Source: an uncultured Lachnospiraceae bacterium (GTDB taxonomy: Bacteria; Bacillota; Clostridia; Lachnospirales; Lachnospiraceae). Taken from it: 64,000 bases of DNA. The DNA is taken from NCBI GenBank assembly GCA_900550235.1, contig URRQ01000008.1, forward strand, positions 1 through 64,000, given 5' to 3'. Below are positions 7,363 to 15,791 of this stretch, one piece after another. Position 1 is the first letter of the stretch. Each line of letters begins with the position of its first letter. The notes under the pieces are model-generated. The model had not been told where the DNA came from. It searched no databases and saw only the letters and a list, made by a program, of their open reading frames with translations. Position numbers and translations under genes: made by a program.

Positions 7363-8733
7363 ATGGATAATGAATATAATTACTATAAACCGGAAAATAA
7401 TAATGAAGATGGACATGGAGAGAATATGGGTGGAGAAGTAAATTTCGTGTTACAGCCGACACCTGAGAAGAAAGAGGAACATAAAAAGGAAGAACATAAA
7501 ACATCTCCACAACCGCCAAAGCAACATGGAAAACCGAAAAAGAAACATGGAACGGGAATGAAAATTGCGGCATGTATCGGTTTTGCAGTATTATTTGGAG
7601 TTGTTGCAAGCGCCACATATCAGACGAGTAATTATCTGGTAGGAAAGCTTTTTGGGAAAAACAGTACAGTTTCGGCAACGGAAAAGGAAGTTCCTACGAC
7701 AAAGGTAAACAAAGCGAAAAGTACGATTACATCTGATGTAACGGATATTGTAAATGAAACAATGCCATCGGTAGTTTCTATTACAAATATGAGTGTGCAG
7801 GAAGTACAGAGTTTCTTTGGCGGAACAATGCAGCAAGAAATGCAAAGTAGTGGTTCAGGTGTCATCGTAGGAAAAAATGATAATGAGTTACTCATCTTGA
7901 CGAATAATCATGTAGTAGCAGATAATAAAACATTGACGGTTTCTTTTGTAGATAACGAGAGTGTGGAAGCTGTGATCAAAGGTGCGGATTCTGCAAGAGA
8001 TGTTGCGGTTATTGCGGTTAAATTAAGAGATATCAAAGAAAGCACGATGGATGAGATTGCAATTGCAACAATTGGTGATTCCAGTTCTCTGAATGTAGGG
8101 GAACCGGTTATTGCCATTGGAAATGCTCTTGGATTTGGACAGTCTGTGACAACGGGAATCGTAAGCGCCAAAGATCGTGAATTGACAGGATTTGAGGGAA
8201 AACTAATCCAGACAGATGCAGCGATCAATCCGGGAAATAGCGGTGGAGCGCTTTTGAATGCAAACGGAGAAGTGGTTGGTATCAATACTGCAAAGATTAC
8301 AGAGAAGATCCAGGAAGGTGCAGAAGGTATGGGATTTGCTATTCAGATTTCAGACATTGAAGAACTTCTTGAAAATCTCATGAATAAAGAAACAAGAACA
8401 AAAGTTTCAGACGCAGAACGTGGATACCTTGGAATTACAGGTGTAGATGTAAATGAGGAGACTGCAAAAGCATATAATATGCCGGAAACGGGTGTGTTTG
8501 TATCAGAAGTACAGAGAGGAAGCGGTGCAGATGATGCAGGAATTATTCAAGGAAGTATTATTACAGAATTTGAAGGTGTAAGGATTGAAGCAATGTCAAG
8601 TCTTCAGGAACAGCTTCAGTACTATAGAGCTGGTGAAAAGGTCAAAATTACTTTGATGGTTCCGGAAAATAAAGGAAACTATGAAGAAGAGACCGTTGAA
8701 GTGACACTTGGGAAAGCTTCAAGCTTGAGATAG
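7363..8733 (+). CDS. htrA: HtrA/DegP-like membrane-anchored serine protease with PDZ domain
   Basis: It degrades or refolds damaged proteins at the outer face of the membrane. The 456 residues comprise a hydrophilic cytoplasmic head rich in Lys, His and Glu (1-65), one membrane segment (about 66-88), a trypsin-like domain and a C-terminal PDZ domain (about 352-450). The catalytic triad is visible as His183 (LTNNHVV), Asp213 (ARDVAVI) and Ser293 (NPGNSGGAL). The size matches Firmicute HtrA proteins. GGAAGGGG precedes the ATG. It heads a run with two exported proteins of unknown function, spaced 25 and 10 bases apart, that end at a common terminator, so these may be clients or partners. Confidence 0.94.
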   Translation: MDNEYNYYKPENNNEDGHGENMGGEVNFVLQPTPEKKEEHKKEEHKTSPQPPKQHGKPKKKHGTGMKIAACIGFAVLFGVVASATYQTSNYLVGKLFGKNSTVSATEKEVPTTKVNKAKSTITSDVTDIVNETMPSVVSITNMSVQEVQSFFGGTMQQEMQSSGSGVIVGKNDNELLILTNNHVVADNKTLTVSFVDNESVEAVIKGADSARDVAVIAVKLRDIKESTMDEIAIATIGDSSSLNVGEPVIAIGNALGFGQSVTTGIVSAKDRELTGFEGKLIQTDAAINPGNSGGALLNANGEVVGINTAKITEKIQEGAEGMGFAIQISDIEELLENLMNKETRTKVSDAERGYLGITGVDVNEETAKAYNMPETGVFVSEVQRGSGADDAGIIQGSIITEFEGVRIEAMSSLQEQLQYYRAGEKVKITLMVPENKGNYEEETVEVTLGKASSLR

Positions 8734-8758
8734 AGAGACTTTATAAGGGAGAAGGCAA

Positions 8759-10609
8759 ATGTGTCATAAGAAGCATGTGATAACAGGGATATGTATACTC
8801 CTATTGATAAATTCTTGGGAAATAGGGACAGTTCGGGCAACCGAGGCTGTCCCTGAAACTGTTTTTTCTGAGAATCCAGAAACAGAGTTTGTTGAAGAAG
8901 AGGAACAAGTGGAAGAAAGCGAGGAATTAAGGAAAAAAGAATCAATACTTTGTGCCGAGTTGTGGGAAGAGGCTGGTTATATGACGGTATCTATGGGAAG
9001 TTGTTATCCTGGAAGCCGGGTGGAATATGACTTGCGAAGAAAGCGCTCAATTCTTTATCCGGCAGGATGGCAAAAACAGATTGTGGTAAGAGAGAAGCAA
9101 CAGGCGGAGCTTTATTATGGAAAATACAGAGGTAAGGTGGAATATGAAGAGTATGAAACCATTTCTCCGATTCTTGATGCTGATTTTTTCTTAAATCCTA
9201 TACGGGCGCTGGAACTTACAACAGAAGATGTAGATCAGGCTGGCTTGGAAAGAAGCGTTACCGTTGAGGAAGAACAACAGTTGGAACTTTTTTATGCGCC
9301 ATTGGTTTATGAAGGGATTCTCAATGATGAAGAAGTATATGTTACGGCAGTAACGGTAGTGTTTGATGAAGGATATATGCCAAAAGAAGTACGGTTTACG
9401 TTAGAATCGGACGTTCTTGATGTTGTGCAGCTTGCATCCATGGAAGAAGAACTGACGCAGAGATATTCTTATATGGATTTGAAAACGTTTACGGAGCATT
9501 TGGAATTTGTAAAAGAAATCATGAAGGAGATTGTTCCGGAAGAGGAAATTACGATTGCGGATTATGTGACAGATTTGAACAATATTTTGCAAGTGGAAGA
9601 TGAATATTTTTTACAGAGATTGACCCATCAGGGAGAAGAATTGTCTTATTATTCCGGCTGGGACAAGCGTGCAGTATTGGCGTATTTGGAAGCTGTAAAT
9701 ACCAAGTTTAATATGTTTGCCGGAAACGGATATGAAGCGGGAAATGTGACAAAAACAGAGTACATTGAGGTGCTGGAAAATACGTATTCTTCTGCTCGGC
9801 AAATTGGGTCGGACGTATATACGTATATGTTTGAGGCAAGTAAGATTGAACCGAAGAAAAAAGCGCTGTTGGTGTTGCGGCAGATGGGAGCATATTTGGA
9901 TAAAAACGGAATGCTGCAGATGGGAGACGGGGATAGATTTGCTCCGGATTTGACGCCGCATTCGGCATTTTTGGAAGACTATGCAGCTTGTGTACGAAAG
10001 GCTTATCAAAAAAGTGAACAAAAATATAGGACTTTGGATAATCAGATGATTCACCAGTTCCGTATGTATATCGATAGACATAACATTGCCTATGTAAGAA
10101 AATATTATAAAGGTCCGACGGATTATGCGAAACTGCAGGCATATGCGAAACAGTTTGAAATGAAGTTGTATTATGGAGAACCGTCAAGACATCACAATAA
10201 AATAGAGAGAGGCAGTCGTTTTGGCGGACAAAAGTATGATAAGATTCTGACACCCAATCGTCTGTCGGAGTTTATTGTCGATGTGGAGACCGGAGCATTT
10301 GTAACCCAATGGGATGTGCTGAAGGTGCAAAAAGATGGTACAATTGCAAGTGGACCGGAGGGGTATTTAAAAGAAGAGGATAAAGCACAATGTGTCATTG
10401 TGGATACGGAATCTTTTAATTATGCTCCGGCTGATTATATGAAAGCGCATGAAGCGTTGGATGTACTTCCGGCGACACCACCGGGAGGAAGGAAGAAAGC
10501 TAAGTATTTGGAAAATGACATGAAAAGTGCGTTGAAAGAGCTATGGGAAAGTCCGGGAAAACTTGTATACCGGGAAAAATATAAGTCATCCAAAGATTAT
10601 TTGAAGTAG
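8759..10609 (+). CDS. Exported protein of unknown function (616 residues)
   Basis: I do not recognise the family. An N-terminal signal peptide (about 1-28, cleavage near VRATEA) is followed by an acidic low-complexity stretch (about 30-60). A domain at about 78-220 is shared with the next gene's product. The rest is a long helical region, and the C-terminal third has the segment LSEFIVDVETGAFVTQWDVL (about 499-520). No catalytic motif, lipobox or second membrane segment was seen, so it is probably released or wall-associated. AAGGGAGAAGG precedes the ATG. It follows htrA by 25 bases and is most likely co-transcribed with it. Confidence 0.75.
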   Translation: MCHKKHVITGICILLLINSWEIGTVRATEAVPETVFSENPETEFVEEEEQVEESEELRKKESILCAELWEEAGYMTVSMGSCYPGSRVEYDLRRKRSILYPAGWQKQIVVREKQQAELYYGKYRGKVEYEEYETISPILDADFFLNPIRALELTTEDVDQAGLERSVTVEEEQQLELFYAPLVYEGILNDEEVYVTAVTVVFDEGYMPKEVRFTLESDVLDVVQLASMEEELTQRYSYMDLKTFTEHLEFVKEIMKEIVPEEEITIADYVTDLNNILQVEDEYFLQRLTHQGEELSYYSGWDKRAVLAYLEAVNTKFNMFAGNGYEAGNVTKTEYIEVLENTYSSARQIGSDVYTYMFEASKIEPKKKALLVLRQMGAYLDKNGMLQMGDGDRFAPDLTPHSAFLEDYAACVRKAYQKSEQKYRTLDNQMIHQFRMYIDRHNIAYVRKYYKGPTDYAKLQAYAKQFEMKLYYGEPSRHHNKIERGSRFGGQKYDKILTPNRLSEFIVDVETGAFVTQWDVLKVQKDGTIASGPEGYLKEEDKAQCVIVDTESFNYAPADYMKAHEALDVLPATPPGGRKKAKYLENDMKSALKELWESPGKLVYREKYKSSKDYLK

Positions 10610-10619
10610 GAGGGATGTA

Positions 10620-11297
10620 ATGAAAAAAACAGGATTGGCAATTGTGGGGATTCTTGTGGCGATGTGTTTGACCGGTTGTCCCAAGGAGATACCGGGAACA
10701 ACAAAAATCAATGATATTATAGAGGGAGAATCTTATGTAAAAATGATTCTTGGAGAGGCATATTTACAGGAACAAGTTCTGTTTGATTTAGAACAAGATT
10801 ATGCAGTCGTTCCCAAAGAAGCTGCCTGGGGTCTCCCTAAATATCGGGAAGACAATACCGCAGGAGTAAGCTACGGAGAAGAAGGCGGTGCAGAGGTTTA
10901 TACAACCGATCGGGAAACGAACCCAGAATTGTATCTTGCTTCTTACCTGGACGCATTGAAAGATTTGCAGTTGACGGTTAAGGATGTAAGGGATAGTGGA
11001 TATGATGTAAAAATCGTAAAGAAAAAAGACCTGGATCGATTTGAAGAAGAATTGACATTACTTTCGGGTATGGTGGTCAAAGATGCTTACAAACTGACAG
11101 GCGTCAGCATTCGGTTCGATGATGAGTTCCGTCCGATCAAGAAAGAATATCAGTTTGAGAAAAAAGACAAGACCAGATTGGATAACGAAGAGACGGATAG
11201 TGAAAAGTGTACTCAGGAATTTGATTATGATGTAGGAAAAGTGAAGTTTGATACTACATTTGAAAAAGTGAAGAAAGAAATAGACAGGGACATGTAA
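10620..11297 (+). CDS. Lipoprotein of unknown function (225 residues)
   Basis: The N-terminus is a clear lipoprotein signal with lipobox LTGC (Cys20). The mature part is a single domain (about 39-180) that matches residues 78-220 of the preceding protein in spacing and pattern: a Gly-x-x-Tyr with VxFDL or VxYDL, then a Pro-x-x-x-Trp. Further on come LT-x-x-DV and finally a Thr-x-Val-x-x-x-FD segment before Pro. The charged tail carries no motif. AGGAGG lies six bases before the ATG. The gene follows its neighbour by 10 bases and its stop codon lies in the loop of the terminator. Function is unknown; an envelope role with HtrA is inferred from position only. Confidence 0.8.
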   Translation: MKKTGLAIVGILVAMCLTGCPKEIPGTTKINDIIEGESYVKMILGEAYLQEQVLFDLEQDYAVVPKEAAWGLPKYREDNTAGVSYGEEGGAEVYTTDRETNPELYLASYLDALKDLQLTVKDVRDSGYDVKIVKKKDLDRFEEELTLLSGMVVKDAYKLTGVSIRFDDEFRPIKKEYQFEKKDKTRLDNEETDSEKCTQEFDYDVGKVKFDTTFEKVKKEIDRDM

Positions 11298-11315
11298 AAG
11301 CATGCCCCTGTTTTT
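11284..11315 (+). terminator. Intrinsic terminator after the lipoprotein gene
   Basis: ACAGGG and CATG pair with CATG and CCCTGT, with one A/C mismatch, around a six-base loop, and TTTTT follows. The TAA stop of the lipoprotein gene falls in the loop. Confidence 0.75.
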
Positions 11316-11334
11316 AGAATTGAAGAAATGGAGA

Positions 11335-11955
11335 CTACCCTTTGCAGTTACAGGTTCCGGATTTATCAAATTCCGGATTGAACGCATAAAAGTTTTTACT
11401 GTCCAGATGCTCCTGTACAATACGTAGCGATTCACCGAAGCGTTGATAGTGTACAATTTCTCGTTCTCTGAGGAAACGAATCGGATCACATACTTCAGGA
11501 TCTTTTACAAGTCGCAAGATGTTGTCGTACGTTGTACGTGCTTTTTGTTCTGCTGCCATGTCTTCGTGAAGATCTGTGACCGGATCTCCTTTTGATTGGA
11601 AGTAGGTGGCAGTCCAAGGAGCGCCACTGGCAGCTTGTGGCCACAAAGCAAGTGTATGGTCTACGTAGTATTTATCAAAGCCGGAAGCTTTTAATTCTTC
11701 CACGGATAAATCTTTGGTCAGTTGGTAGACGATGGCACAAATCATTTCCATATGAGCCAATTCTTCTGTACCGATATCCGTGAGTATTCCGGTCACCTGA
11801 GCATATGGCATCGTGTATCGCTGCGACAGGTACCGCATGGAAGCAGCTAATTCGCCGTCAGGTCCACCAAATTGTGTAATGATGATCTGAGCGATTTTTG
11901 GATTTGTCTGTGTGATTTTTACTGGGTATTGTAATCTTTTTTCATAATTCCACAT
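11335..11955 (-). CDS. cotJC: Spore coat protein CotJC (manganese-catalase-like)
   Basis: CotJC is an inner spore coat component of the manganese catalase family. The 206-residue product shows the four-helix ferritin-like pattern with metal ligands in GELAASMRYL, GTEELAHMEM and EREIVHYQRFGE, and ends in a short Cys-containing tail (GTCNCKG). Length and order match cotJC of other spore formers. It is the last gene of a three-gene minus-strand operon, three bases after cotJB. Enzymatic activity in the spore coat is possible but not shown by sequence. Confidence 0.95.
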   Translation of the reverse strand: MWNYEKRLQYPVKITQTNPKIAQIIITQFGGPDGELAASMRYLSQRYTMPYAQVTGILTDIGTEELAHMEMICAIVYQLTKDLSVEELKASGFDKYYVDHTLALWPQAASGAPWTATYFQSKGDPVTDLHEDMAAEQKARTTYDNILRLVKDPEVCDPIRFLREREIVHYQRFGESLRIVQEHLDSKNFYAFNPEFDKSGTCNCKG

Positions 11956-11958
11956 AGA

Positions 11959-12234
11959 TTAACATCCTCCTTCCTGCCATGGCCATGGCTCATTGACCCA
12001 TTTCCAATATTCATCACAGGTAGTATCGGCTGAGTCGATGGTAAGGGGACCAAAAAAATGAGCGTATTCTTCTAAAGCTCGATTTCTCAAGTTACTGTAT
12101 TCGCGAAAATACGCCAACGCATCCGGATCGTTCGGATGCGTATCGAGGAATAGTTTTACGTCATCTACAGAAAAGCTGACAACATTTATCTTGTGCAATA
12201 ATTCCTGTCTTGAAGGAGTTCCGTTCATCGACAT
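11959..12234 (-). CDS. cotJB: Spore coat protein CotJB
   Basis: This 91-residue protein belongs to the CotJB family and is needed with CotJA and CotJC for assembly of this coat layer. Family features visible are LLHKINVVSFSVDDVKLFLD near the start, the HPNDPDAL segment and the Trp/Pro-rich C-terminus (YWKWVNEPWPW). The start overlaps the end of cotJA by 10 bases, which points to translational coupling. In Bacillus the operon is transcribed by mother-cell SigE; I could not find a convincing SigE promoter here. Confidence 0.93.
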   Translation of the reverse strand: MSMNGTPSRQELLHKINVVSFSVDDVKLFLDTHPNDPDALAYFREYSNLRNRALEEYAHFFGPLTIDSADTTCDEYWKWVNEPWPWQEGGC

Positions 12235-12482
12235 CCACCTCCTGCGTGTTCGAATGGTTTTCGTAATTCCTGAAAAATAGTTCCGCAGGAAAATCCGTTA
12301 TCAGCATCAAATAGATGTTGCCATTTTTGCCACGGAACATACGCCATAGCGAGTGCCATATGGCCGAGAGGATCCATATTAGAGCAGGAAGAATCCGGCC
12401 GTCTTACAGTCTCCGCCTGACGATTACAGCCACAGGAATACTCACGATTGTAAAATGAGACATTATTGCGAAAATTCGGCAT
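12225..12482 (-). CDS. cotJA: Spore coat-associated protein CotJA
   Basis: The 85-residue product has the CotJA core (MALAMAYVPWQKWQHLFD and FSCGTIFQELRKPF) preceded by a Cys-containing N-terminal extension (SCGCNRQ). It is the first gene of the cotJABC operon. On the minus strand AAGGAG lies seven bases before the ATG at 12482. It is divergent from the SEDS gene, with a 123-base region between. Confidence 0.93.
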   Translation of the reverse strand: MPNFRNNVSFYNREYSCGCNRQAETVRRPDSSCSNMDPLGHMALAMAYVPWQKWQHLFDADNGFSCGTIFQELRKPFEHAGGGCR

Positions 12483-12543
12483 GTTTCTACTCCTTTTCTT
12501 TATTTTTACAGTATTAGATTATGTGGAGAAGAGGAAAAAGTGT

Positions 12544-12571
12544 TTGTTTTTAGCAATAAATATAGTATAAT
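12544..12571 (+). promoter_or_regulatory. SigA-type promoter of the SEDS gene
   Basis: TTGTTT (12544-12549), a 16-base spacer and TATAAT (12566-12571) lie 35 bases before the ATG at 12606. The intergenic region with cotJA holds no other clear site. Confidence 0.5.
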
Positions 12572-12605
12572 TAATTGTTAAGAAGAAATAGACGGGAGTG
12601 TAAGA

Positions 12606-13766
12606 ATGGCAGCTAGAAGAAGAAAGAAGACGAAAACAAAAAAATCAATTCGATATTTTGATTATAGTCTGTTGGCTGTACTGATTTTTTTAATCTGTTT
12701 TGGACTTGTGATGCTCTACAGTACAAGTTCTTATAGCGCCCAGATTAAATTTGGAGACGGCATGTTCTTTTTTAAGAGACAAGCTTTGATTAGTGCGGCG
12801 AGTCTTGGGTGGATGTGGTTTGTTTCAAGAATCAATTATCACAGATATGCGCCGATGGCAAAATACGTATTTTATTTGGCTATGTTTTTGATGGCGCTTG
12901 TATATTTTACGCCGCTCGGTATCGAGACATACGGGGCAAGAAGATGGCTCAGATTGCCATTTAATCAACAGATGCAGCCTTCCGAAGTAATGAAGATTGC
13001 CATGGTGTTGTTTATACCGGTAATCCTTTGCAAGATTGGTACAAGAGCCAGAACGCTCAAAGAACTTGCGCCGGCCTTGATTTGGGGAGTAATTGGAGCA
13101 TTTGGCGTATATAAGCTTACAGATAATATGAGTACTGGTATTATTGTTATGGGGATTGTCTGTGTGATGGTATTTGTTATGCATCCTAAGACGGCTCCGT
13201 TTATGGGAGTTGTGGCAGCAGGTGTAGCGGCTGTTGGAATAGGCGCGCAGATTCTCGGAAAGATTATGACGACGAGTGAGAGCTTTCGACTTCGAAGAGT
13301 GCTTGTGTGGTTAAATCCGGAACAATATGCAGGAGACGGTGGTTTTCAGGTCATGCAGGCATTGTATGCGATCGGTTCCGGTGGATTTTTTGGAAAAGGT
13401 CTTGGCAATAGTGCGCAAAAGTTGATTATACCAGAAGCACAGAATGATATGATCCTATCCATTATATGTGAAGAATTGGGAATATTTGGATTTATTGTCA
13501 TACTTGGATTGTTTGGATTTTTATTATATCGGTTGATGTTTATCGCGCAAAACGCACCGGATCTTTATGGTTCCCTCATTGTAACAGGAATATTTGCGCA
13601 TATTGCAATTCAGGTAATTTTTAATGTGTGCGTAGTGTTAAATGTGATTCCTACAACGGGAGTTACATTACCGTTTGTAAGTTACGGAGGTACTTCGATC
13701 TTATTCTTGATGACAGAAATGGGGATTGCGTTGGGCGTTTCCCGAACGATTAAGTTTGAAGAATAA
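12606..13766 (+). CDS. SEDS-family peptidoglycan glycosyltransferase (FtsW/RodA/SpoVE-like)
   Basis: SEDS proteins polymerise lipid II into glycan strands together with a class B PBP. The 386-residue product has a basic N-terminus, about ten membrane segments and the family motifs LMLYSTSSYSA, QQMQPSEVMKIAM, TDNMSTGIIV, AIGSGGFFGKGLG, PEAQNDMILSIICEELG and the C-terminal PTTGVTLPFVSYGGTS. A second SEDS gene lies in the dcw cluster (23431-24516), so this one is probably RodA or the sporulation-specific SpoVE; sequence alone does not separate them. It has its own promoter. The neighbouring cotJ operon is on the other strand and gives only weak support for a sporulation role. Confidence 0.9.
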   Translation: MAARRRKKTKTKKSIRYFDYSLLAVLIFLICFGLVMLYSTSSYSAQIKFGDGMFFFKRQALISAASLGWMWFVSRINYHRYAPMAKYVFYLAMFLMALVYFTPLGIETYGARRWLRLPFNQQMQPSEVMKIAMVLFIPVILCKIGTRARTLKELAPALIWGVIGAFGVYKLTDNMSTGIIVMGIVCVMVFVMHPKTAPFMGVVAAGVAAVGIGAQILGKIMTTSESFRLRRVLVWLNPEQYAGDGGFQVMQALYAIGSGGFFGKGLGNSAQKLIIPEAQNDMILSIICEELGIFGFIVILGLFGFLLYRLMFIAQNAPDLYGSLIVTGIFAHIAIQVIFNVCVVLNVIPTTGVTLPFVSYGGTSILFLMTEMGIALGVSRTIKFEE

Positions 13767-13884
13767 TACGAGAAATAGAAAAGTACTTTTCAGATAGCAT
13801 AAAATGTGGTAAACTATAAAGTGGTATTGAAAACTACGTGTGATAGAAATGAAAGTTTTAAGAATCGGTGTGAGGTAAAACGGT

Positions 13885-14724
13885 ATGAGTTATAGGATTA
13901 TTGTAGATAGTTGTGGAGAATTGACGGAAGAGATGAAGAAAAGCGGGCATTTTGTAACAGCGCCGCTTAGTATACAAGTAGACGATCATTTTATTGTAGA
14001 TGATGAGACTTTTGATCAGGCAAGCTTTTTAAAGCTTGTGGCAGAGAGCCCAAACGGGCCAAAGTCTTCTTGCCCTTCTCCGGAAAAATATATGGAATAC
14101 TATAATTGTGAAGAAGAACGGGTGTATGCGGTGACGTTGTCTGCGGAATTAAGCGGTTCTTATAATAGTGCAGTACTTGGGAAAAACTTGTACGAAGAAG
14201 AGATAGGTGAGAAGCAGATTTATGTATTTAATTCCCGTTCAGCTTCTGTAGGAGAGACGTTGATCGGTTTGAAAATTCAGGAATGCGAAGAGGCAGGAAT
14301 GAGTTTTGAAGAAGTCATAGAGACAACCGAAAGTTACATTGAAGAACAGCATACGCATTTTGTTTTGGAAAATCTGGAAACATTAAAGAAAAACGGAAGG
14401 TTAACAGGCGTTAAGGCGTTGGTCGCAACTGCTTTGAATATCAAGCCGGTGATGGCATCCACTCCGGAGGGGACGATTTGTCAGAAGGGGCAGGCGCGAG
14501 GAATTAAGAAGGCGTTGGATAAAATGGCAGATCATGTAGTGGAAGAACTTTTAAACGCAGAGAAGAAGATTCTTGCGATTGCTCATTGTAATTGCTATGA
14601 GCGGGCGATTGCTGTGAAAAATATGTTGTTACAGAAGGCTGCGTTTCGTGATGTGATCATATTGGATACACGAGGAATCAGCAGTATGTATGCAAATGAC
14701 GGTGGAATTATCGTAGTTGTATAA
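13885..14724 (+). CDS. DegV family fatty-acid-binding protein
   Basis: DegV (FakB-like) proteins bind fatty acids and present them to fatty acid kinase. The 279-residue product has the N-terminal lobe with DSCGELTE, the conserved SCPSPEKYMEYY and TLSAELSGSYNSA segments that contact the lipid carboxylate, and the C-terminal lobe with LENLETLKKNGRLTGVKAL. Length is normal. The 118-base gap upstream contains several AT-rich -10-like words but no promoter I would defend; GAGGTAAAACGGT precedes the ATG. Confidence 0.9.
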   Translation: MSYRIIVDSCGELTEEMKKSGHFVTAPLSIQVDDHFIVDDETFDQASFLKLVAESPNGPKSSCPSPEKYMEYYNCEEERVYAVTLSAELSGSYNSAVLGKNLYEEEIGEKQIYVFNSRSASVGETLIGLKIQECEEAGMSFEEVIETTESYIEEQHTHFVLENLETLKKNGRLTGVKALVATALNIKPVMASTPEGTICQKGQARGIKKALDKMADHVVEELLNAEKKILAIAHCNCYERAIAVKNMLLQKAAFRDVIILDTRGISSMYANDGGIIVVV

Positions 14725-14745
14725 TTGACTGGATTGTGTTATAAT
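14717..14745 (+). promoter_or_regulatory. Promoter of the small membrane protein gene
   Basis: TTGTAT (14717-14722), 17 bases and TATAAT (14740-14745) with the extended TGT element directly before it. The -35 overlaps the end of the DegV gene. Confidence 0.6.
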
Positions 14746-14809
14746 CAAGAGCAGATTATGGAACATCACGGCAAGCGGATAAGCTTACGGGTGAAAGGAG
14801 TTTTTAAAC

Positions 14810-15052
14810 ATGAGTCAGGCAAAAGTAGACCGTTATAAAGCAGAAAAAGCCAATAGAAAAGAAATTATGAAGAAAGAGAAACGTATGAAAGTGGTTCGTA
14901 ACATTACGGCAACTATTGTATGCGTGGCTTTACTTGGGTGGATTGGCTATTCAGGTTGGAATTCATACATGAATAATCAGCCGGCAGAGAGCGCGGAGGT
15001 TGATTATACAGCAGTAGCTGAGTACCTTTCAGACATGTATGCAGCTGAATAA
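14810..15052 (+). CDS. Small single-span membrane protein of unknown function
   Basis: The 80-residue product has a Lys/Arg-rich cytoplasmic N-terminus (1-30), one hydrophobic segment (about 32-52) and an acidic extracellular tail ending YLSDMYAAE. I recognise no family. The gene has its own extended -10 promoter, a good ribosome binding site (AAAGGAG) and a strong terminator, so it is likely a real monocistronic gene and not a chance reading frame. Confidence 0.7.
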   Translation: MSQAKVDRYKAEKANRKEIMKKEKRMKVVRNITATIVCVALLGWIGYSGWNSYMNNQPAESAEVDYTAVAEYLSDMYAAE

Positions 15053-15086
15053 AGAGAAAAAATACGAAAAAATGAATGAAATTTGG

Positions 15087-15124
15087 GATACATCCCCACT
15101 AGTGTGGGAATGTATCTTTTTTTT
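15087..15124 (+). terminator. Intrinsic terminator before the dcw cluster
   Basis: GATACAT and CCCAC pair with GTGGG and ATGTATC (one C/A mismatch, TAGT loop), followed by a run of eight or more T. Confidence 0.9.
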
Positions 15125-15189
15125 GTGCAAAAGTAGAACCGGAAGTCCCACAAAACGCGTAAAACTGAGGGTTTTGCGGAAATGTGTAA

Positions 15190-15204
15190 ATTTTGTGACA
15201 AAAT
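15190..15204. promoter_or_regulatory. Perfect palindrome upstream of the mraZ promoter
   Basis: ATTTTGT and ACAAAAT flank a single G. It lies about 20 bases upstream of the -35 element and could be an operator; no regulator can be named. Confidence 0.3.
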
Positions 15205-15224
15205 AAAAAAATTCAAAAAAGGGC

Positions 15225-15253
15225 TTGAAAAGGGGGGAAAAGTAGTTTACAAT
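15225..15253 (+). promoter_or_regulatory. Promoter of the mraZ-led division and cell wall operon
   Basis: TTGAAA (15225-15230), a 17-base spacer and TACAAT (15248-15253). The predicted start near 15260 places the MraZ boxes in the first 50 transcribed bases. Confidence 0.7.
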
Positions 15254-15260
15254 TAGTTCA

Positions 15261-15307
15261 AGTGGTAGAAAGTGGTGAATAGTGGTACGAAATGGGGCAA
15301 AAGTGGC
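15261..15307 (+). promoter_or_regulatory. MraZ operator: tandem GTGG boxes
   Basis: AGTGGT-type repeats begin at 15261, 15271 and 15281, followed by the variant AATGGG at 15291 and AGTGGC at 15302. The spacing is 10 bases for the first four and 11 for the last. This matches the tandem G-rich repeats bound by MraZ upstream of its own gene in other bacteria, giving autoregulation. Confidence 0.85.
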
Positions 15308-15335
15308 AGACCCATTTGGAAGAAGGTGATTCCAT

Positions 15336-15773
15336 ATGTTAACGGGAGAATTTAATCACAGTATAGATACAAAAGGCAGGCTTATAATTCCATCCAAGTT
15401 TAGAGATATCCTTGGAGATGATTTTGTTATTACGAAGGGATTAGATGGCTGTTTGTTTCTCTATCCCGCAAATGAATGGAAAATCTTTGAAGAAAAACTA
15501 AGAACCTTACCACTCACAAATAAAAACGCTAGAACTTTCACACGTTTCTTTTTAGGAAGTGCGGTAGATGGCGGCCTTGATAAACAAGGCAGAGTATTAA
15601 TCTCTTCTGCCCTGAGAGCTTTTGCCGGATTGGATAAAGAAGTGGTTTTAGTCGGTGTACTGGATCGCGTGGAAATTTGGGATAAAGCAAAATGGGATGA
15701 AAATAATACAGAAGTGGAAGAAAATATGGATGATATTGCGGCTCACATGGAAGATTTAGGGCTTAGCATCTAA
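15336..15773 (+). CDS. mraZ: Transcriptional regulator MraZ
   Basis: MraZ is a ring-forming DNA-binding protein that represses the dcw operon. The 145 residues contain two SpoVT/AbrB-like repeats, seen in GEFNHSIDTKGRLIIPSKFR (about 4-23) and in the second half at GGLDKQGRVLISSALR. Length is typical. AAGAAGGTGA precedes the ATG. It is the first gene of the cluster and lies just downstream of five GTGG boxes, which supports autoregulation. Confidence 0.97.
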   Translation: MLTGEFNHSIDTKGRLIIPSKFRDILGDDFVITKGLDGCLFLYPANEWKIFEEKLRTLPLTNKNARTFTRFFLGSAVDGGLDKQGRVLISSALRAFAGLDKEVVLVGVLDRVEIWDKAKWDENNTEVEENMDDIAAHMEDLGLSI

Positions 15774-15791
15774 TTTCTTGAGGAGGGCATT

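Noticed and set aside
9611..10253. Two overlapping minus-strand open frames inside the 616-residue protein gene
   Set aside because: No ribosome binding site or family motif; the + strand frame has a signal peptide, a good start and operon context.
12483..12605. SigE promoter for cotJABC
   Set aside because: CATAATCT on the minus strand resembles a -10, but nothing fits the -35 at 13-15 bases, so I do not list it.
14766..14800. Possible riboswitch-like fold before the 80-residue protein gene
   Set aside because: Only AAGC/GCTT pairs consistently; flanking bases do not extend the stem.
15261..15307. Short tandem repeats as a possible CRISPR or satellite
   Set aside because: Repeats are only 5-6 bases at 10-base steps, located at the mraZ promoter, and fit MraZ operator boxes.
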